Made by a program: the position numbers and the translations under genes
Part shown: positions 53,590 to 62,869 of the stretch, piece by piece
Layout: each line of letters starts with the position of its first letter
Numbering within the stretch: the first letter of the stretch is position 1
From: Rathayibacter sp. VKM Ac-2857
GTDB lineage: Bacteria > Actinomycetota > Actinomycetes > Actinomycetales > Microbacteriaceae
Direction of reading: 5' to 3'
Length of the DNA: 64,000 bases
Assembly (NCBI RefSeq): GCF_013205025.1
Contig: NZ_JABMLE010000002.1
Coordinates: 971,775 to 1,035,774, forward strand
The notes under the pieces: generated by a model
Database searches by the model: none
Seen by the model: only the letters and a program-made list of their open reading frames with translations
Told to the model about the DNA's origin: nothing

Positions 53590-56500
53590 TCAGCGGTAGG
53601 TGCCGACGGCGCTCACGTTCCCGGCGACGTCGGTCGCGCGGTACTCGACCTTGACGTACTGCGGCAGACCGAACAGCACGGGGCTGCGGTAGGTGAGCCA
53701 CGGGGTCATCCGCATCTTGCCCTGGTAGCGGATCTGGTACCGGTATTGCACCTTGTCTACGCCGGAGGTGGCGTCGGTGGACGTGAGCGTCAGGCGGTAG
53801 CGCGCCTTCTGCTCGGTGGCCACGACGGTCGGAGCGGTCCGATCGATCTTGCCGTTCCACTGCACCGTCTCCGAGACGTTGCCGGAGGCGTCCGTGGCTC
53901 TCGCCACCACCGAGTGCTCACCGTCGGCGTCGAACACGATCGGGCCGGTGACCGGCGCGAAGTCGCCGCCGTCGATGCTCGCCTCGACGCTCGGGGACGC
54001 GTCGACGTCGTCCGTCGCGGACACCGTCACTGTCACCGGGTCGCGGTACCAGCCGGCCTTGCCGGTGGGCTCGGCCGGATCGATGGCGAGCAACACGGTC
54101 GGAGCGACGTCGTCGACCACGGGGGTCGTGACGGAGACCGTGTCGGTGAGGCGGATGTCACGCGAGGAGGCGCCGACAAACAGGTCGGTCTCTCCCTCGG
54201 GCGTCACCCAGGCGTCGGACTCCACGTCCCAGTAGGCGAGACGGTGGGTGGAGTCGTAGAGCGGGATCGGGATCTCGACGGTCCCGGTTGCTCCGGGCTC
54301 CAGCGTGATCTGGCCCCAGCCGAGCAGCTGGCGCTCGGGCGTGACGACGCTGTCGGTCGGCAGCGCTCCGTGGTACAGGTTCACGGTCTCGGTGCCGGCG
54401 ACGGCCCCGGTGTTCCGGACCTGGACCCGGGCGACGCCGGCCTGGTAGGTGTCGTCACCCTCGCCCGCGCGGGCGATCGGGTCCTGTACCTCGACGCTCG
54501 AGTACTCGAAGTCCGTGTAGGAGAGGCCGTAGCCGAACTCGAACAGCGGGTCGAGGTCGGCCGCATCGAAGCCGCGGTACCCGACGTTGAGGCCCTCGGT
54601 GTACTCGACGGTGAGGTTCGGGTTGTTGACGTCGTAGACGGGGTTTTCGAGGCCGAGCTCGTCGGTGACCTGCGAGGCCGACTTCGGCCAGGTGATCGGC
54701 AGCTTGCCCGAGAAGTTCTCGTCACCGAAGATGAGAGCGGCAACGGCGCGTCCCTGCTCCTGTCCCGGGTACCAGGACTCGAACACGGCGGCCACGTCGT
54801 CCACCCACGGCATCTCCACGCCGGTACCCGTGGAGAGCACGACGATCGTGTTCGGGTTTGCAGCGGTGACGGCCGAGATCAGGAGGTCCTGGTTCTGCGA
54901 CAGCGCGAGGGTGCCGCGGTCGAGCGACTCGCCCATGTAGTCGTTCGCCACGACCACCGCGACGTCCGAGCGCTGCGCTGCAGCGACGGCTTCCGCGATC
55001 TGGGGTGAGGCGGCCGCGCTGGGCGGCGTCCAGTCGAGCCGGATCGCCGTTCCGAGGTTGCCGCCGGTCGAGCAGCACTGGCTCGGCGCATCCGGAACGT
55101 AGTCGATCCGGATGTCGTAGCTCTCGCCGGCCTGGAGCACCTGGTCGACCGAGAAGGTCTGGAGCTCGTCGGCGTCGGCGGTGAGGACCTCTTCGCCGTC
55201 GACCGACAGGGTGGCGGAGCCGAGGAGGGTGAAGCCGAGGCCGTAGGTGCCGGTCTCGGTCGGGTTCAGTGAGCCGGTCCACCGCGTCGAAGTGGGGGCT
55301 CCGGCGAAGGTCGCGACCGGCGGCAGCTTGGGGGCGGGCGACGGGTCGTAACCGAAGGTGGCGAGGAGGGCGACGAGGCCCTGGCCCCAGTTCAGCTGGT
55401 CGTCGACGCGGGTGGTCACGGCGGGACCGGTGAAGTCCGGCGAGCCGAACCACTCACCGGTGATGCCGGTGCTCGCGCCGTCGGCGGAGCGGAGGACGCC
55501 CGAGGGGATTGGCTGCGCGCCGGGGAGCAGGTCGCCGGGGCGGACCGGGTCCCAGCCCTCGACGTGCTCGACGGTCGCTCCGGCGCCTGCGCGCGCGGTG
55601 ATGCCGTCGAGGATCGTCGACGTCTCGGTGGGGTTCACGACGATGTCGCTGCCGAAGCCGGTCATGTAGCGGTCCGCTCCCTCGCCGATCACGGCGATGG
55701 AGTCGAGCTCGTCGGTGTCGAGGGGCAGAGCGCCGTTCTCGTTGCGGAGCAGGACAGAGCCGTCGACGGCCATGCGGTAGGCAGCGTCACGGCCCGACTG
55801 GACCACGGACGCGGGCAGCGGCGAGGCGGAGGGGGCCGGGTTCTGCAGGCTCCCGGGCGGCGGGTTGTCGATCAGCCCATGCTCGAAGTAGGTGCGCAGG
55901 ACGCGGTGCACCATGTCGTCGAAGCGCTCGGCCGAGATGGTGCCGTCCTCGACGGCGGTACGGAGGGTCGCCGAGTCGGGGAAGTTGGGGCCGCAGACGT
56001 CCGCGCCGGCGTTGTAGGCCTGCAGCGTGACGCAGGCGTTGAAGTCGGAGGAGACCCAGCCGGGGAAGCTGAGCTCGCCCTTCAGCGTGTCGGTCAGCAG
56101 AGACGGGCTCTCGCAGGCCTTGGTCCCGTTGATCTTCGGGTAGGCGCACATGATCGCGCCCGGGTCGGCCTCGATGATGGGTTCCCACTGGCGCGTGTAG
56201 AGCTCGCGCAGCGTCCGCTCGTCGATGATCGTGTCCATCGTGCCGCGGGCGGTCTCCTGGTTGTTGCCGATGTAGTGCTTGGGGAGGGAGTAGACGCCCA
56301 TGGTGTCGTTCGTCTCGTTCACCCCCTCGATCGCGCCAGCCGGCATCAGGCCACCGAGCAGCGGGTCCTCACCGTAGGTCGCGAACTGGCGGCCGTGAAA
56401 GAAGGAGCGGCGCAGGTCGGCCGCGGGGCCGGCCCAGCCGGAGAAGCCCGTGAGGTGGGCCTCCTCACCGGCCTGGCGGCCGAACTCTCGGGCGAGCTCG

Positions 56501-56883
56501 AGGTTCCAGGACGAAGCGATGGCCTGGCCCGCGGGGAACGCTGTCGTGGGCACGCCTGCGGCGATGACACCGCTCGCACCATCGATCTCCCGGCGTGCGG
56601 GAATGCCCAGCTCAGGGATGGCCACCGCGCCGCTACCGCTGCCGGTGAAGAGGGTGAGCTTCTGATCGAACGTCATGGCCTCGGCGAGGAGGTCGGCCCG
56701 TTCGTCGGAGGAGAGGGTCGTGTCCATCCACGGGTCGCCCTCCGCCGCGGCGGCCGGCACGGCGGCACCGGTGGCGACCAGGGCTCCGGCGAGTGCGACG
56801 GCGACCAGGCCCCGCAGCCAGGGGCGGCGGGAGTGATGGGGCGAGGGGGTTTCTCGCAGTGGATCGGGTCTGAACAGCGACAT
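53590..56883 (-). CDS. Secreted multi-domain GH3 beta-glucosidase
   Basis: A 1097-residue exported family 3 enzyme. The signal peptide is LVAVALAGALVATGAAVPAAAA. The N-terminal GH3 barrel runs to about residue 340, with the nucleophile Asp in GWVSSDFNACVT and KHYIGNNQE as the substrate loop. A PA14-like insert lies near residues 470-610 (GEWFGSPDFTG, TGTYGLGFTLLGSATLSVDGEEV). The GH3 C-terminal domain (VVVANDYMGESLDRG) and a fibronectin III-like domain (VQVRNTGAVAGTETVNLYHG) follow, then about 200 residues of Ig/OmpL47-like repeats ending SAVGTYR. The start has AGGAGG at ideal spacing. It completes beta-glucan breakdown begun by GH16 and GH30. A one-mismatch operator lies 76 bp upstream. Confidence 0.92.
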   Translation of the reverse strand: MSLFRPDPLRETPSPHHSRRPWLRGLVAVALAGALVATGAAVPAAAAEGDPWMDTTLSSDERADLLAEAMTFDQKLTLFTGSGSGAVAIPELGIPARREIDGASGVIAAGVPTTAFPAGQAIASSWNLELAREFGRQAGEEAHLTGFSGWAGPAADLRRSFFHGRQFATYGEDPLLGGLMPAGAIEGVNETNDTMGVYSLPKHYIGNNQETARGTMDTIIDERTLRELYTRQWEPIIEADPGAIMCAYPKINGTKACESPSLLTDTLKGELSFPGWVSSDFNACVTLQAYNAGADVCGPNFPDSATLRTAVEDGTISAERFDDMVHRVLRTYFEHGLIDNPPPGSLQNPAPSASPLPASVVQSGRDAAYRMAVDGSVLLRNENGALPLDTDELDSIAVIGEGADRYMTGFGSDIVVNPTETSTILDGITARAGAGATVEHVEGWDPVRPGDLLPGAQPIPSGVLRSADGASTGITGEWFGSPDFTGPAVTTRVDDQLNWGQGLVALLATFGYDPSPAPKLPPVATFAGAPTSTRWTGSLNPTETGTYGLGFTLLGSATLSVDGEEVLTADADELQTFSVDQVLQAGESYDIRIDYVPDAPSQCCSTGGNLGTAIRLDWTPPSAAASPQIAEAVAAAQRSDVAVVVANDYMGESLDRGTLALSQNQDLLISAVTAANPNTIVVLSTGTGVEMPWVDDVAAVFESWYPGQEQGRAVAALIFGDENFSGKLPITWPKSASQVTDELGLENPVYDVNNPNLTVEYTEGLNVGYRGFDAADLDPLFEFGYGLSYTDFEYSSVEVQDPIARAGEGDDTYQAGVARVQVRNTGAVAGTETVNLYHGALPTDSVVTPERQLLGWGQITLEPGATGTVEIPIPLYDSTHRLAYWDVESDAWVTPEGETDLFVGASSRDIRLTDTVSVTTPVVDDVAPTVLLAIDPAEPTGKAGWYRDPVTVTVSATDDVDASPSVEASIDGGDFAPVTGPIVFDADGEHSVVARATDASGNVSETVQWNGKIDRTAPTVVATEQKARYRLTLTSTDATSGVDKVQYRYQIRYQGKMRMTPWLTYRSPVLFGLPQYVKVEYRATDVAGNVSAVGTYR

Positions 56884-56958
56884 CGCTGGCCTCCTGGCGG
56901 TGAGAGTGCGCCGCGGTCAAAAGGGGGGTGCCGTAGCGCTCGCTCAATGTGGCAGTTG

Positions 56959-56970
56959 AAGCGCTCCAGG
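56959..56970. promoter_or_regulatory. Operator-like site upstream of GH3
   Basis: TGAAGCGCTCCA differs from the palindromes at 45489 and 53385 at one position. It lies 76 bp upstream of the GH3 start codon, the same position class as at the GH30 gene. Confidence 0.55.
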
Positions 56971-57077
56971 TCAACGCCGTACTGGAGTGGTTGACCCGAA
57001 GAACGGCCTGTGAACACACTGCCGAATACCTGTAAAACTCACTCCGGCTCTTCGAGGACACCCAGAAGTGCGGAGGG

Positions 57078-58022
57078 TCAGCTCGCCGGCGCGGAGTCGG
57101 TGCGCTGCTCGAAGCGGATCAGTTCGACGACGGCGTACGGGTCCTGCGCGGCCCCGCTCTCGTCGCGCGGCCAGGTGGACTCGTCGACGTCGCCGGAGAG
57201 GTACGACCCGACGGTGAGCACGATCGTGACGAAGAACGGCTGATCGAACGGCCATCCGCCTGCGGCCCGCGGATCGGACGCTTCGGCGACGTGGTAGACC
57301 GTCCCGTCGATCGCCCAGCTGATCCGTCCGGGCTCCCACTCGAGGACGTGCTCGGCCCACCTGTTTACGAGCGAGGGGACGGAGCCGGTGGTCGAGATCG
57401 GCGAGCCGCCGGAGTATCCCGGTCCGTGGATCGACGCGAATGGCGACTCGGGTCGCCCCAGCGCGATCTCCGTCGCGTCGATCTCCCCGCATGCGGGCCA
57501 GCCGACCGAGTCGATGTCGACACCGTAGAGGCAGACGCCGAAGCCCAGGCCCTGCCCCGGACCCAGGAGCTGTCGCGTGGTGAGGCGCCCGTGCGGTCCG
57601 ACCTGGAGCTTGTCCTTCGAGGAGATGCTCCCCGCGACGTAGGGGTACCCGTCCCGCTCCTGGCGGCGGGCCTGGAGGACGAGGTTGCCGTCCTCGATCG
57701 CGACCATGGCCGGGTCGTTGAAGTGCTTCTCGTTCAGGTCGCGGTTGCCGCCGTAGTCGGCGGCGGTCCACACCGCGGTGTCCAGCACACCTCGGGAGAA
57801 GTCGTCTTCCCAAACGGTCGTCCATTTCGACGAGGCGGCCGGAGCGCCCGCCGGCTCTGTGGGCTCCGAAGACTCGACGGGTTCGGCCGGCGACGATGTC
57901 GGCGGCGACCGGATCGGCTGTTGGGCGCACCCCGCCGATACCCCCGCGACGCCGAGTGCACCGCCGACGGCCAGGAGCGATCGGCGGGTGATCCGCCCTT
58001 CGCCGGAACCCGATCCACTCAT
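57078..58022 (-). CDS. GH16 beta-glucanase lipoprotein
   Basis: A 314-residue family 16 enzyme, paralogue of the one at 49330-50190. The N-terminus carries TRRSLLAVGGALGVAGVSAGC, a twin-arginine-like signal ending in a lipobox, so it is a lipid-anchored protein, probably exported by Tat. A Pro/Ser/Glu linker of about 35 residues follows. The catalytic motif is CGEIDATEIA at about residue 190, with matching WPACGE, SIHGPGYSGGSP and WAEHVLEWEPGRISWAIDGTVYH. Glu, Asp and Glu are all kept. It starts at ATG 58022 after GGGGGAGAGGCAC, and is divergent from the LacI gene at 58196. Probably an anchored beta-1,3-glucanase. Confidence 0.9.
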   Translation of the reverse strand: MSGSGSGEGRITRRSLLAVGGALGVAGVSAGCAQQPIRSPPTSSPAEPVESSEPTEPAGAPAASSKWTTVWEDDFSRGVLDTAVWTAADYGGNRDLNEKHFNDPAMVAIEDGNLVLQARRQERDGYPYVAGSISSKDKLQVGPHGRLTTRQLLGPGQGLGFGVCLYGVDIDSVGWPACGEIDATEIALGRPESPFASIHGPGYSGGSPISTTGSVPSLVNRWAEHVLEWEPGRISWAIDGTVYHVAEASDPRAAGGWPFDQPFFVTIVLTVGSYLSGDVDESTWPRDESGAAQDPYAVVELIRFEQRTDSAPAS

Positions 58023-58138
58023 GTGCCTCTCCCCCACTTCTCGGTGACGCCGCTCCTTCGGTGGAGGACGTGCGCTGAAAGCTCGCCCACCCTCATCGCG
58101 CGTTCCGAACTGCCACAAGAGGAGAAGCGTCCGTCGAG

Positions 58139-58180
58139 GTGGACCAGAATGGTGGCGCGGACCCTACGACGATGGTCCAC
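58139..58180. promoter_or_regulatory. Inverted repeat GTGGACCA / TGGTCCAC before lacI
   Basis: Perfect 8-bp arms at 58139-58146 and 58173-58180, 26 bp apart, just upstream of the LacI start. It may be an autoregulatory site or simply a hairpin; its sequence differs from the TGAAGCGCTTCA sites. Confidence 0.35.
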
Positions 58181-58195
58181 GATACGGGGGTCGGC

Positions 58196-59233
58196 ATGAG
58201 CGAGAGACACGTCGTTCGCGCTTCGGCTCCACGGATGGAGGACGTGGCGCGGCGAGCCGGCGTGGCGCTGGGCACCGTCTCGAACGTCATCAACCGGCCG
58301 ACGCTCGTCTCGGCCGCGACGCGATCCAGGGTCCAGCAGGCGATCGACGAGCTCGGCTTCTCGCCGAACCGTGCCGCCCGCGCCCTCGCCGCAGGTACGA
58401 GCAGCACCTTCGGCTTCGTGGTGATCGATCTCAGCAACTCCTTCTTCCTCGACATGACGCGGGGCGCGGAGCATGCTGCCGAGTCCGCCGGGATGACGGT
58501 GGTGCTCGGGAACACCGACATGCGGCCGGTCAAGCAGCGCACGTATCTCGACCTCTTCACGGAAGAGCAGGTCGCGGGCATCCTTCTCGCGCCGCTTCCC
58601 GGCAGCGCTGGCGACGCGATCGCGAAGCTGCCGCGCGGGCGCAGGCTCGTCTTCCTCAACGACTCGGCCGTCGATGGGGCCTGCACCGTGAGCGCGGACG
58701 ATGAGCACGGCGGCTACCTCGCTGCCCGCCACCTGATCGACCTCGGTCGTCGTCGCCTCGCGTTCGCGGGAGACCCCGCGATCGCCGTGCCCGTGCGCGA
58801 CCGACTCCGCGGGGTCGAGCGTGCGGTCGCAGAGTCGAACGGCGCCGTCTCGCTCGAGCTCGACCTCACGGCCGAGGTGCAGATCGAGGACGGCAGACGC
58901 TTCGGCCACCTCCTTGCCGGTCGCGCGGCAGCCGATCGCCCCGACGGCGTCATCGCAGCCGCTGACCTCCTCGCGCTGGGGATCCTGCAGTCGCTCCTCG
59001 CTCAGGCCGACCTGCGTGTCCCCGAGGACATCGCTGTTACCGGGTACGACGACAACCGGTCCGCCTGGGACAGCGTCGTGCCGATCACCACCCTTGCCCA
59101 GCCCGGCGAGGCGATGGGCGAGGCCGCGATGCGCCTCCTCCTCGACGAGATCTCGAACGCGCCCGCCCACGAGCACCGGCACGAGGTACTGCGTCCACGG
59201 CTGATCGTGCGTGGCAGCACCGTCCCCCGCTGA
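58196..59233 (+). CDS. LacI-family transcriptional regulator of the glycosidase locus
   Basis: A 345-residue LacI-type repressor. Helix-turn-helix MEDVARRAGVALGTVSNVINRPTLV, hinge AARALAAGTSSTFGFVVIDLSNSFFLD, ligand domain with VIAAADLLALGILQSLL and IAVTGYDDN. It lies between the GH16 gene (divergent) and the GH78 operon (convergent). It is the only regulator in the 42-64 kb locus and so the best candidate for binding either the TGAAGCGCTTCA sites or a promoter of the rhamnoside operon beyond the right edge. ATG 58196 follows GGGGG; in-frame starts further upstream (58139, 58172) are possible. Confidence 0.9.
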   Translation: MSERHVVRASAPRMEDVARRAGVALGTVSNVINRPTLVSAATRSRVQQAIDELGFSPNRAARALAAGTSSTFGFVVIDLSNSFFLDMTRGAEHAAESAGMTVVLGNTDMRPVKQRTYLDLFTEEQVAGILLAPLPGSAGDAIAKLPRGRRLVFLNDSAVDGACTVSADDEHGGYLAARHLIDLGRRRLAFAGDPAIAVPVRDRLRGVERAVAESNGAVSLELDLTAEVQIEDGRRFGHLLAGRAAADRPDGVIAAADLLALGILQSLLAQADLRVPEDIAVTGYDDNRSAWDSVVPITTLAQPGEAMGEAAMRLLLDEISNAPAHEHRHEVLRPRLIVRGSTVPR

Positions 59234-59334
59234 CCCCTCCGATACCACTGCGACTTCTCTCCCCGTCCTGGTCGACGACGGCGCCTTCCGCACCGCGAGA
59301 AAACCTTCTGTACATGCCGTGCGTCGCGTTGAAC

Positions 59335-61956
59335 TCAACCAGGGTGCACTGACTCGAGCGCTCCTGCGTGAGCCGGCAGGACGATCGAGAATGAATGCTC
59401 TCCTGGACCGACCTCGAAGAGCTCCTGCCCCGGTAGTACGACCTCCGCCGTGGTCCCCACCGGGACGACCAGAAGGACAGTGAGGCCGCTGCCAGTGCTG
59501 ACCCAATCGATGGCTGCGTCGCCGTAGGGGGTGCGGTGCGTCGCACCGGCGGAGATCAGACCTCCACCCGGTCGCGGTGCGAAGCGCAGCCGCCGGTAGC
59601 CGGGCGCTGCCGGCGCGAGTCCTGCGACGACGCGGTGCAGCCAGTCCGCCACCGCGCCGAGGGCGTAGTGGTTGAAGGAGGTCATGTCTCCGGGGTTCAC
59701 CGTCCCGTCGGGGAGCATGGAGTCCCAGCGCTCCCAAATCGTCGTGGCACCCATCGCGACGGTGTACAGCCAGGAGGGGCACTCGTCGGTGAGCAGCATC
59801 CGGTACGCCTCGTCGAGGTGGCCGGTCAGGGCGAGGGCGTCGGAGATCACCGGCGTTCCGGCGAAGCCCGTGGCGACGCGCCCCTGAGCCCCAGTGACGA
59901 GGTCGGCCAGGCGCTCTCCCCCGGCGTCGCGGGTGGCGGCGTCGGGCCAGAGGTCGAAGACCGTGGCGAGGGAGTGCGCCGTCTGGGTGTCCTCGAGCAG
60001 GCGACCCGAGGGGTCGAGATAGCGGGCCGCGAACGCGCGCGCCACTCGCTCGCCGAGGTCGCCGAAGTAGTCGGCGTCCTGCACGGCGCCGACGAGTCGG
60101 GCGATCTTCGCCATCGCCCGCGCCGAGCGCGCGAAGTAGGCGGTGGCGACGAGGGCGGGGTCGGTGGTGGCGAGGGCGGGGTCCTCCGGCGGCGCGGCGG
60201 GATCCAGCCAGTCGCCGAGCTGCATCGTGCCCTCGCAGATCAGGTCCTCGCCGGCCCTCTCCTCGACCTGGAGCACCCACGCTCGCGCGCTGTCGTACTG
60301 GCGGCGCAGCAGATCGACGTCGCCGGTGCGGTCGTAGAGCGCTTCCGGGGTGAGCACGGCGGCGTCGCCCCAGATCGCGACGGGATCGACGGGCGCCTCG
60401 GCCCACACTCCGAGAGGGAGGTAGGGGACGTAGAAGGGGACCGTGCCGCGGTCGTCCTGGTCGTGGGCGAGGTCCTGCAGCCAGGAGGAGAGCATGCCGG
60501 TGACGCCGTAGAGGAACGCGGCGGTCGGCGCGAACACCTGGATGTCGCCGGTCCAGCCCAGGCGCTCGTCGCGCTGCGGGCAGTCGACGGGGAGGTCGAC
60601 GAAGTTCGACCGCGCGCTCCACACGACGTTCTCGTGCAGCCGGTTCACGCCGGCGTGGCTGCTGCGGAACCAGCCCGTGCGCTCCAGATCGGAGTGCAGG
60701 ACGCGGGAGACGACGGCGCCGACATCCAGCGGTCCCCGCCATCCGGAGATCTCGGCGTACCGGTACCCGTGGATGGTGAACCGGGGCTCCCAGCTGAAGT
60801 CGCCGCCGGCCAGGACGAGCCGGTCGGTCGCATCGGCGGCGCGCAGCGTCCGCGTGTACAGCTCGTCGTTCTGGAGCACCTCGGCGTGGCGGAGGACGAG
60901 GAGGTCGCCCTCCTCGCCGTGACCGGTGATGCGGAGGCGGCCGGAGTGGTTCTGCCCGAAGTCGAGCAGCCACCGGCCGTTTCCGCGATCCTGCACGGAG
61001 ACCGGTCGCAGCTCGCCCGTGCAGCGCACCGGTGGCCCGGTCGGGGCGACCAGGATCGACGCGTCGGCGGGGAGCACGCGCACGGGGCTCTCGTCCCCGG
61101 ACCAGCCGGCGGTGGACCAGGCGGGGGCGTCGAGGCGGGCGTCGACGTGCTCGCCCTCGTAGAGCCCGGTGGTGAGGATCGGTCCGACTCCTGCGGTCCA
61201 GTCGGGTCCGCTGACGATCGTCGTGAGGGAGCCGTCGGAGCGGGTCAGCTCGATCTGGGCGAGGGCGCTCTGGTCGGTGCCGTAGAAGTCGGTGAGACCG
61301 CCGTCGAAGCCGACGAGTCCGCGCCACCAGCCGTCCGCGAGCCAGATGCCGATGGCGTTCCGGCCGGTGTGCAGGTGCTCGGTGAGGTCGAAGGTCGCGT
61401 AGCGGAGGCGGTGGCGGTAGGTCGTCCAGCCGGGGGTGAGCTCCTCGTCGCCGACCCTGCGCCCGTTCACCTCGGCCTGCGCGAGGCCGTGCGCGGTGAG
61501 GTAGAGGCGGGCGCGCACGACGTCGGAGGGGACGTCGAAGTCGGCCCTGACGCGCGCCGGGCGCCGGAGGTCGGCGTTGTCATCCCAGGCGGGGCCGACG
61601 AACGAGGCGGACCACTGCTCGGGTTCGAGGAGCCCGACCTCGACCCGCGCGGGTGCACTCCACGTCCCGTGGTCGCCGTGAGGGCGGACCCGGACGGCGA
61701 CGCGCTCGCGGGAGCGCAGCGGCCGGGCGGGCCAGGGGACGAGCACCTGGTCGGGACCCTCGAGGTGGTGCCGGCTCACCTCATCGGCCGAGCCGGGGTG
61801 CTCGATTGAGACCTCGACGTCGACGGCGGTCTGGACGAAGCCCGCGGGGGCTTCGAGGTAGCGCCAGGAGAGTCGTGGTGTGCTCTCGCCGATGCCCAGG
61901 CGGTCGTCCTCGTGGTGCTCGAAGCGGACGCGGGAGATGCTGATGCCGACAGTCAT
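59335..61956 (-). CDS. GH78 alpha-L-rhamnosidase
   Basis: An 873-residue family 78 enzyme without an obvious signal peptide, so probably cytoplasmic. Domains: an N-terminal beta domain starting ISRVRFEHHEDDRLGIGESTPRLSWRY, the Bac_rhamnosid N domain around ARLYLTAHGLAQAEVNGRRVGDEELTPGWTTY (both read in parts), the central (alpha/alpha)6 catalytic barrel with DCPQRDERLGWTGD and TTIWERWDS (catalytic acidic residues) and a C-terminal beta domain. It releases L-rhamnose from imported rhamnosides, for example plant glycosides or pectin fragments. Its start overlaps the stop of the MalG-like permease (ATGA), so enzyme and importer are one operon. The downstream rhamnose isomerase could be rhaI at 28895. 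Confidence 0.93.
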   Translation of the reverse strand: MTVGISISRVRFEHHEDDRLGIGESTPRLSWRYLEAPAGFVQTAVDVEVSIEHPGSADEVSRHHLEGPDQVLVPWPARPLRSRERVAVRVRPHGDHGTWSAPARVEVGLLEPEQWSASFVGPAWDDNADLRRPARVRADFDVPSDVVRARLYLTAHGLAQAEVNGRRVGDEELTPGWTTYRHRLRYATFDLTEHLHTGRNAIGIWLADGWWRGLVGFDGGLTDFYGTDQSALAQIELTRSDGSLTTIVSGPDWTAGVGPILTTGLYEGEHVDARLDAPAWSTAGWSGDESPVRVLPADASILVAPTGPPVRCTGELRPVSVQDRGNGRWLLDFGQNHSGRLRITGHGEEGDLLVLRHAEVLQNDELYTRTLRAADATDRLVLAGGDFSWEPRFTIHGYRYAEISGWRGPLDVGAVVSRVLHSDLERTGWFRSSHAGVNRLHENVVWSARSNFVDLPVDCPQRDERLGWTGDIQVFAPTAAFLYGVTGMLSSWLQDLAHDQDDRGTVPFYVPYLPLGVWAEAPVDPVAIWGDAAVLTPEALYDRTGDVDLLRRQYDSARAWVLQVEERAGEDLICEGTMQLGDWLDPAAPPEDPALATTDPALVATAYFARSARAMAKIARLVGAVQDADYFGDLGERVARAFAARYLDPSGRLLEDTQTAHSLATVFDLWPDAATRDAGGERLADLVTGAQGRVATGFAGTPVISDALALTGHLDEAYRMLLTDECPSWLYTVAMGATTIWERWDSMLPDGTVNPGDMTSFNHYALGAVADWLHRVVAGLAPAAPGYRRLRFAPRPGGGLISAGATHRTPYGDAAIDWVSTGSGLTVLLVVPVGTTAEVVLPGQELFEVGPGEHSFSIVLPAHAGALESVHPG

Positions 61957-62864
61957 CCCTTGACGGCTCCAGCGGCCAGACCGCGCATGACCTGCTGGTT
62001 CAGGAACAGGTAGAGCACGAGGATGATCAGCACGTTGATGCAGATCGCGGCGAAGGTGGGACCGTAGTCGACGACGCCGAACTGGCCGGTGAAGTTCAGC
62101 AGTCCCACCTGCACCGTGCGCAGGCTCTCGTCGGTGGTGAAGGTCAGGGCGATGAGTAGGTCGTTCCACATGAAGAAGAACTGCACGAGCGCGATGGTGA
62201 AGACGGCGTTGCGCATCATCGGGAACGCGACGGACACGAATGAGCGGACGATGCTGGCGCCGTCGAGGGTCGAGGCCTCGAAGATCTCCCGGGGGATCGC
62301 GCGGAAGTAGGTCGCCATCATGAACACTGTCAGGGGCAGCGCGGTCGCGGTGTAGGTGATGATCAGCGGCCACAGCGAGTTGCTCAAGCCGAGGTTGAAG
62401 TACACCGAGAACAGCGGCAGGAGGATCATCTGCCCGGGGATCATGATTCCGACGAGGAAGAGCAGCAGGGTGGTGCGGCGGCCCTTGAAGACCATGATCT
62501 CGAGGGCGAAGCCGGCCGCGGTGCCGATGACGAGGGTGATCAGCAGGGCCGGGAAGACGGCGAGCACCGAGTTCAGCAGGTAGCCCGCGACCGAGCTCCA
62601 GGCCGTCGTGTAGTTGGCGAAGTTGAGCCAGTTCTCCGGCAGCGCCCAGGTCGGGTTGTTGAGGAACTCGTCCTGGGTCTTCAGCGATCCGAGCAGGAGC
62701 CATACCAGCGGGTAGACGAAGACCACGAGGAGCACGGCGACGACGAGGTAGAGGGGGAGGCGCTTCAGGAACGCGGCCCCGGTACCGCGCCCGGATCGAG
62801 GGGCGCGCTTGGGCAGGGTGGGGCGAGCTGCGGTGGCCGCGGCAGCGGCTGCGGTGGTGGTCAT
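61953..62864 (-). CDS. ABC sugar transporter permease, MalG-like
   Basis: A 303-residue carbohydrate importer permease. A 30-residue Ala/Thr/Arg-rich N-terminus precedes six hydrophobic helices; the EAA loop is FRAIPREIFEASTLDGASIVRSFVSVAFPMM. Features such as YPLVWLLLGSLKTQDEF and FFMWNDLLIALTF are typical of the CUT1 family. The ATG at 62864 is used; a GTG at 62873 overlapping the upstream stop (GTGA) is an alternative. It works with the MalF-like permease, the binding protein at the right edge and an ATPase (MsiK-like) encoded elsewhere. The GH78 gene follows directly. Confidence 0.92.
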   Translation of the reverse strand: MTTTAAAAAATAARPTLPKRAPRSGRGTGAAFLKRLPLYLVVAVLLVVFVYPLVWLLLGSLKTQDEFLNNPTWALPENWLNFANYTTAWSSVAGYLLNSVLAVFPALLITLVIGTAAGFALEIMVFKGRRTTLLLFLVGIMIPGQMILLPLFSVYFNLGLSNSLWPLIITYTATALPLTVFMMATYFRAIPREIFEASTLDGASIVRSFVSVAFPMMRNAVFTIALVQFFFMWNDLLIALTFTTDESLRTVQVGLLNFTGQFGVVDYGPTFAAICINVLIILVLYLFLNQQVMRGLAAGAVKG

Positions 62865-62869
62865 GCGCG

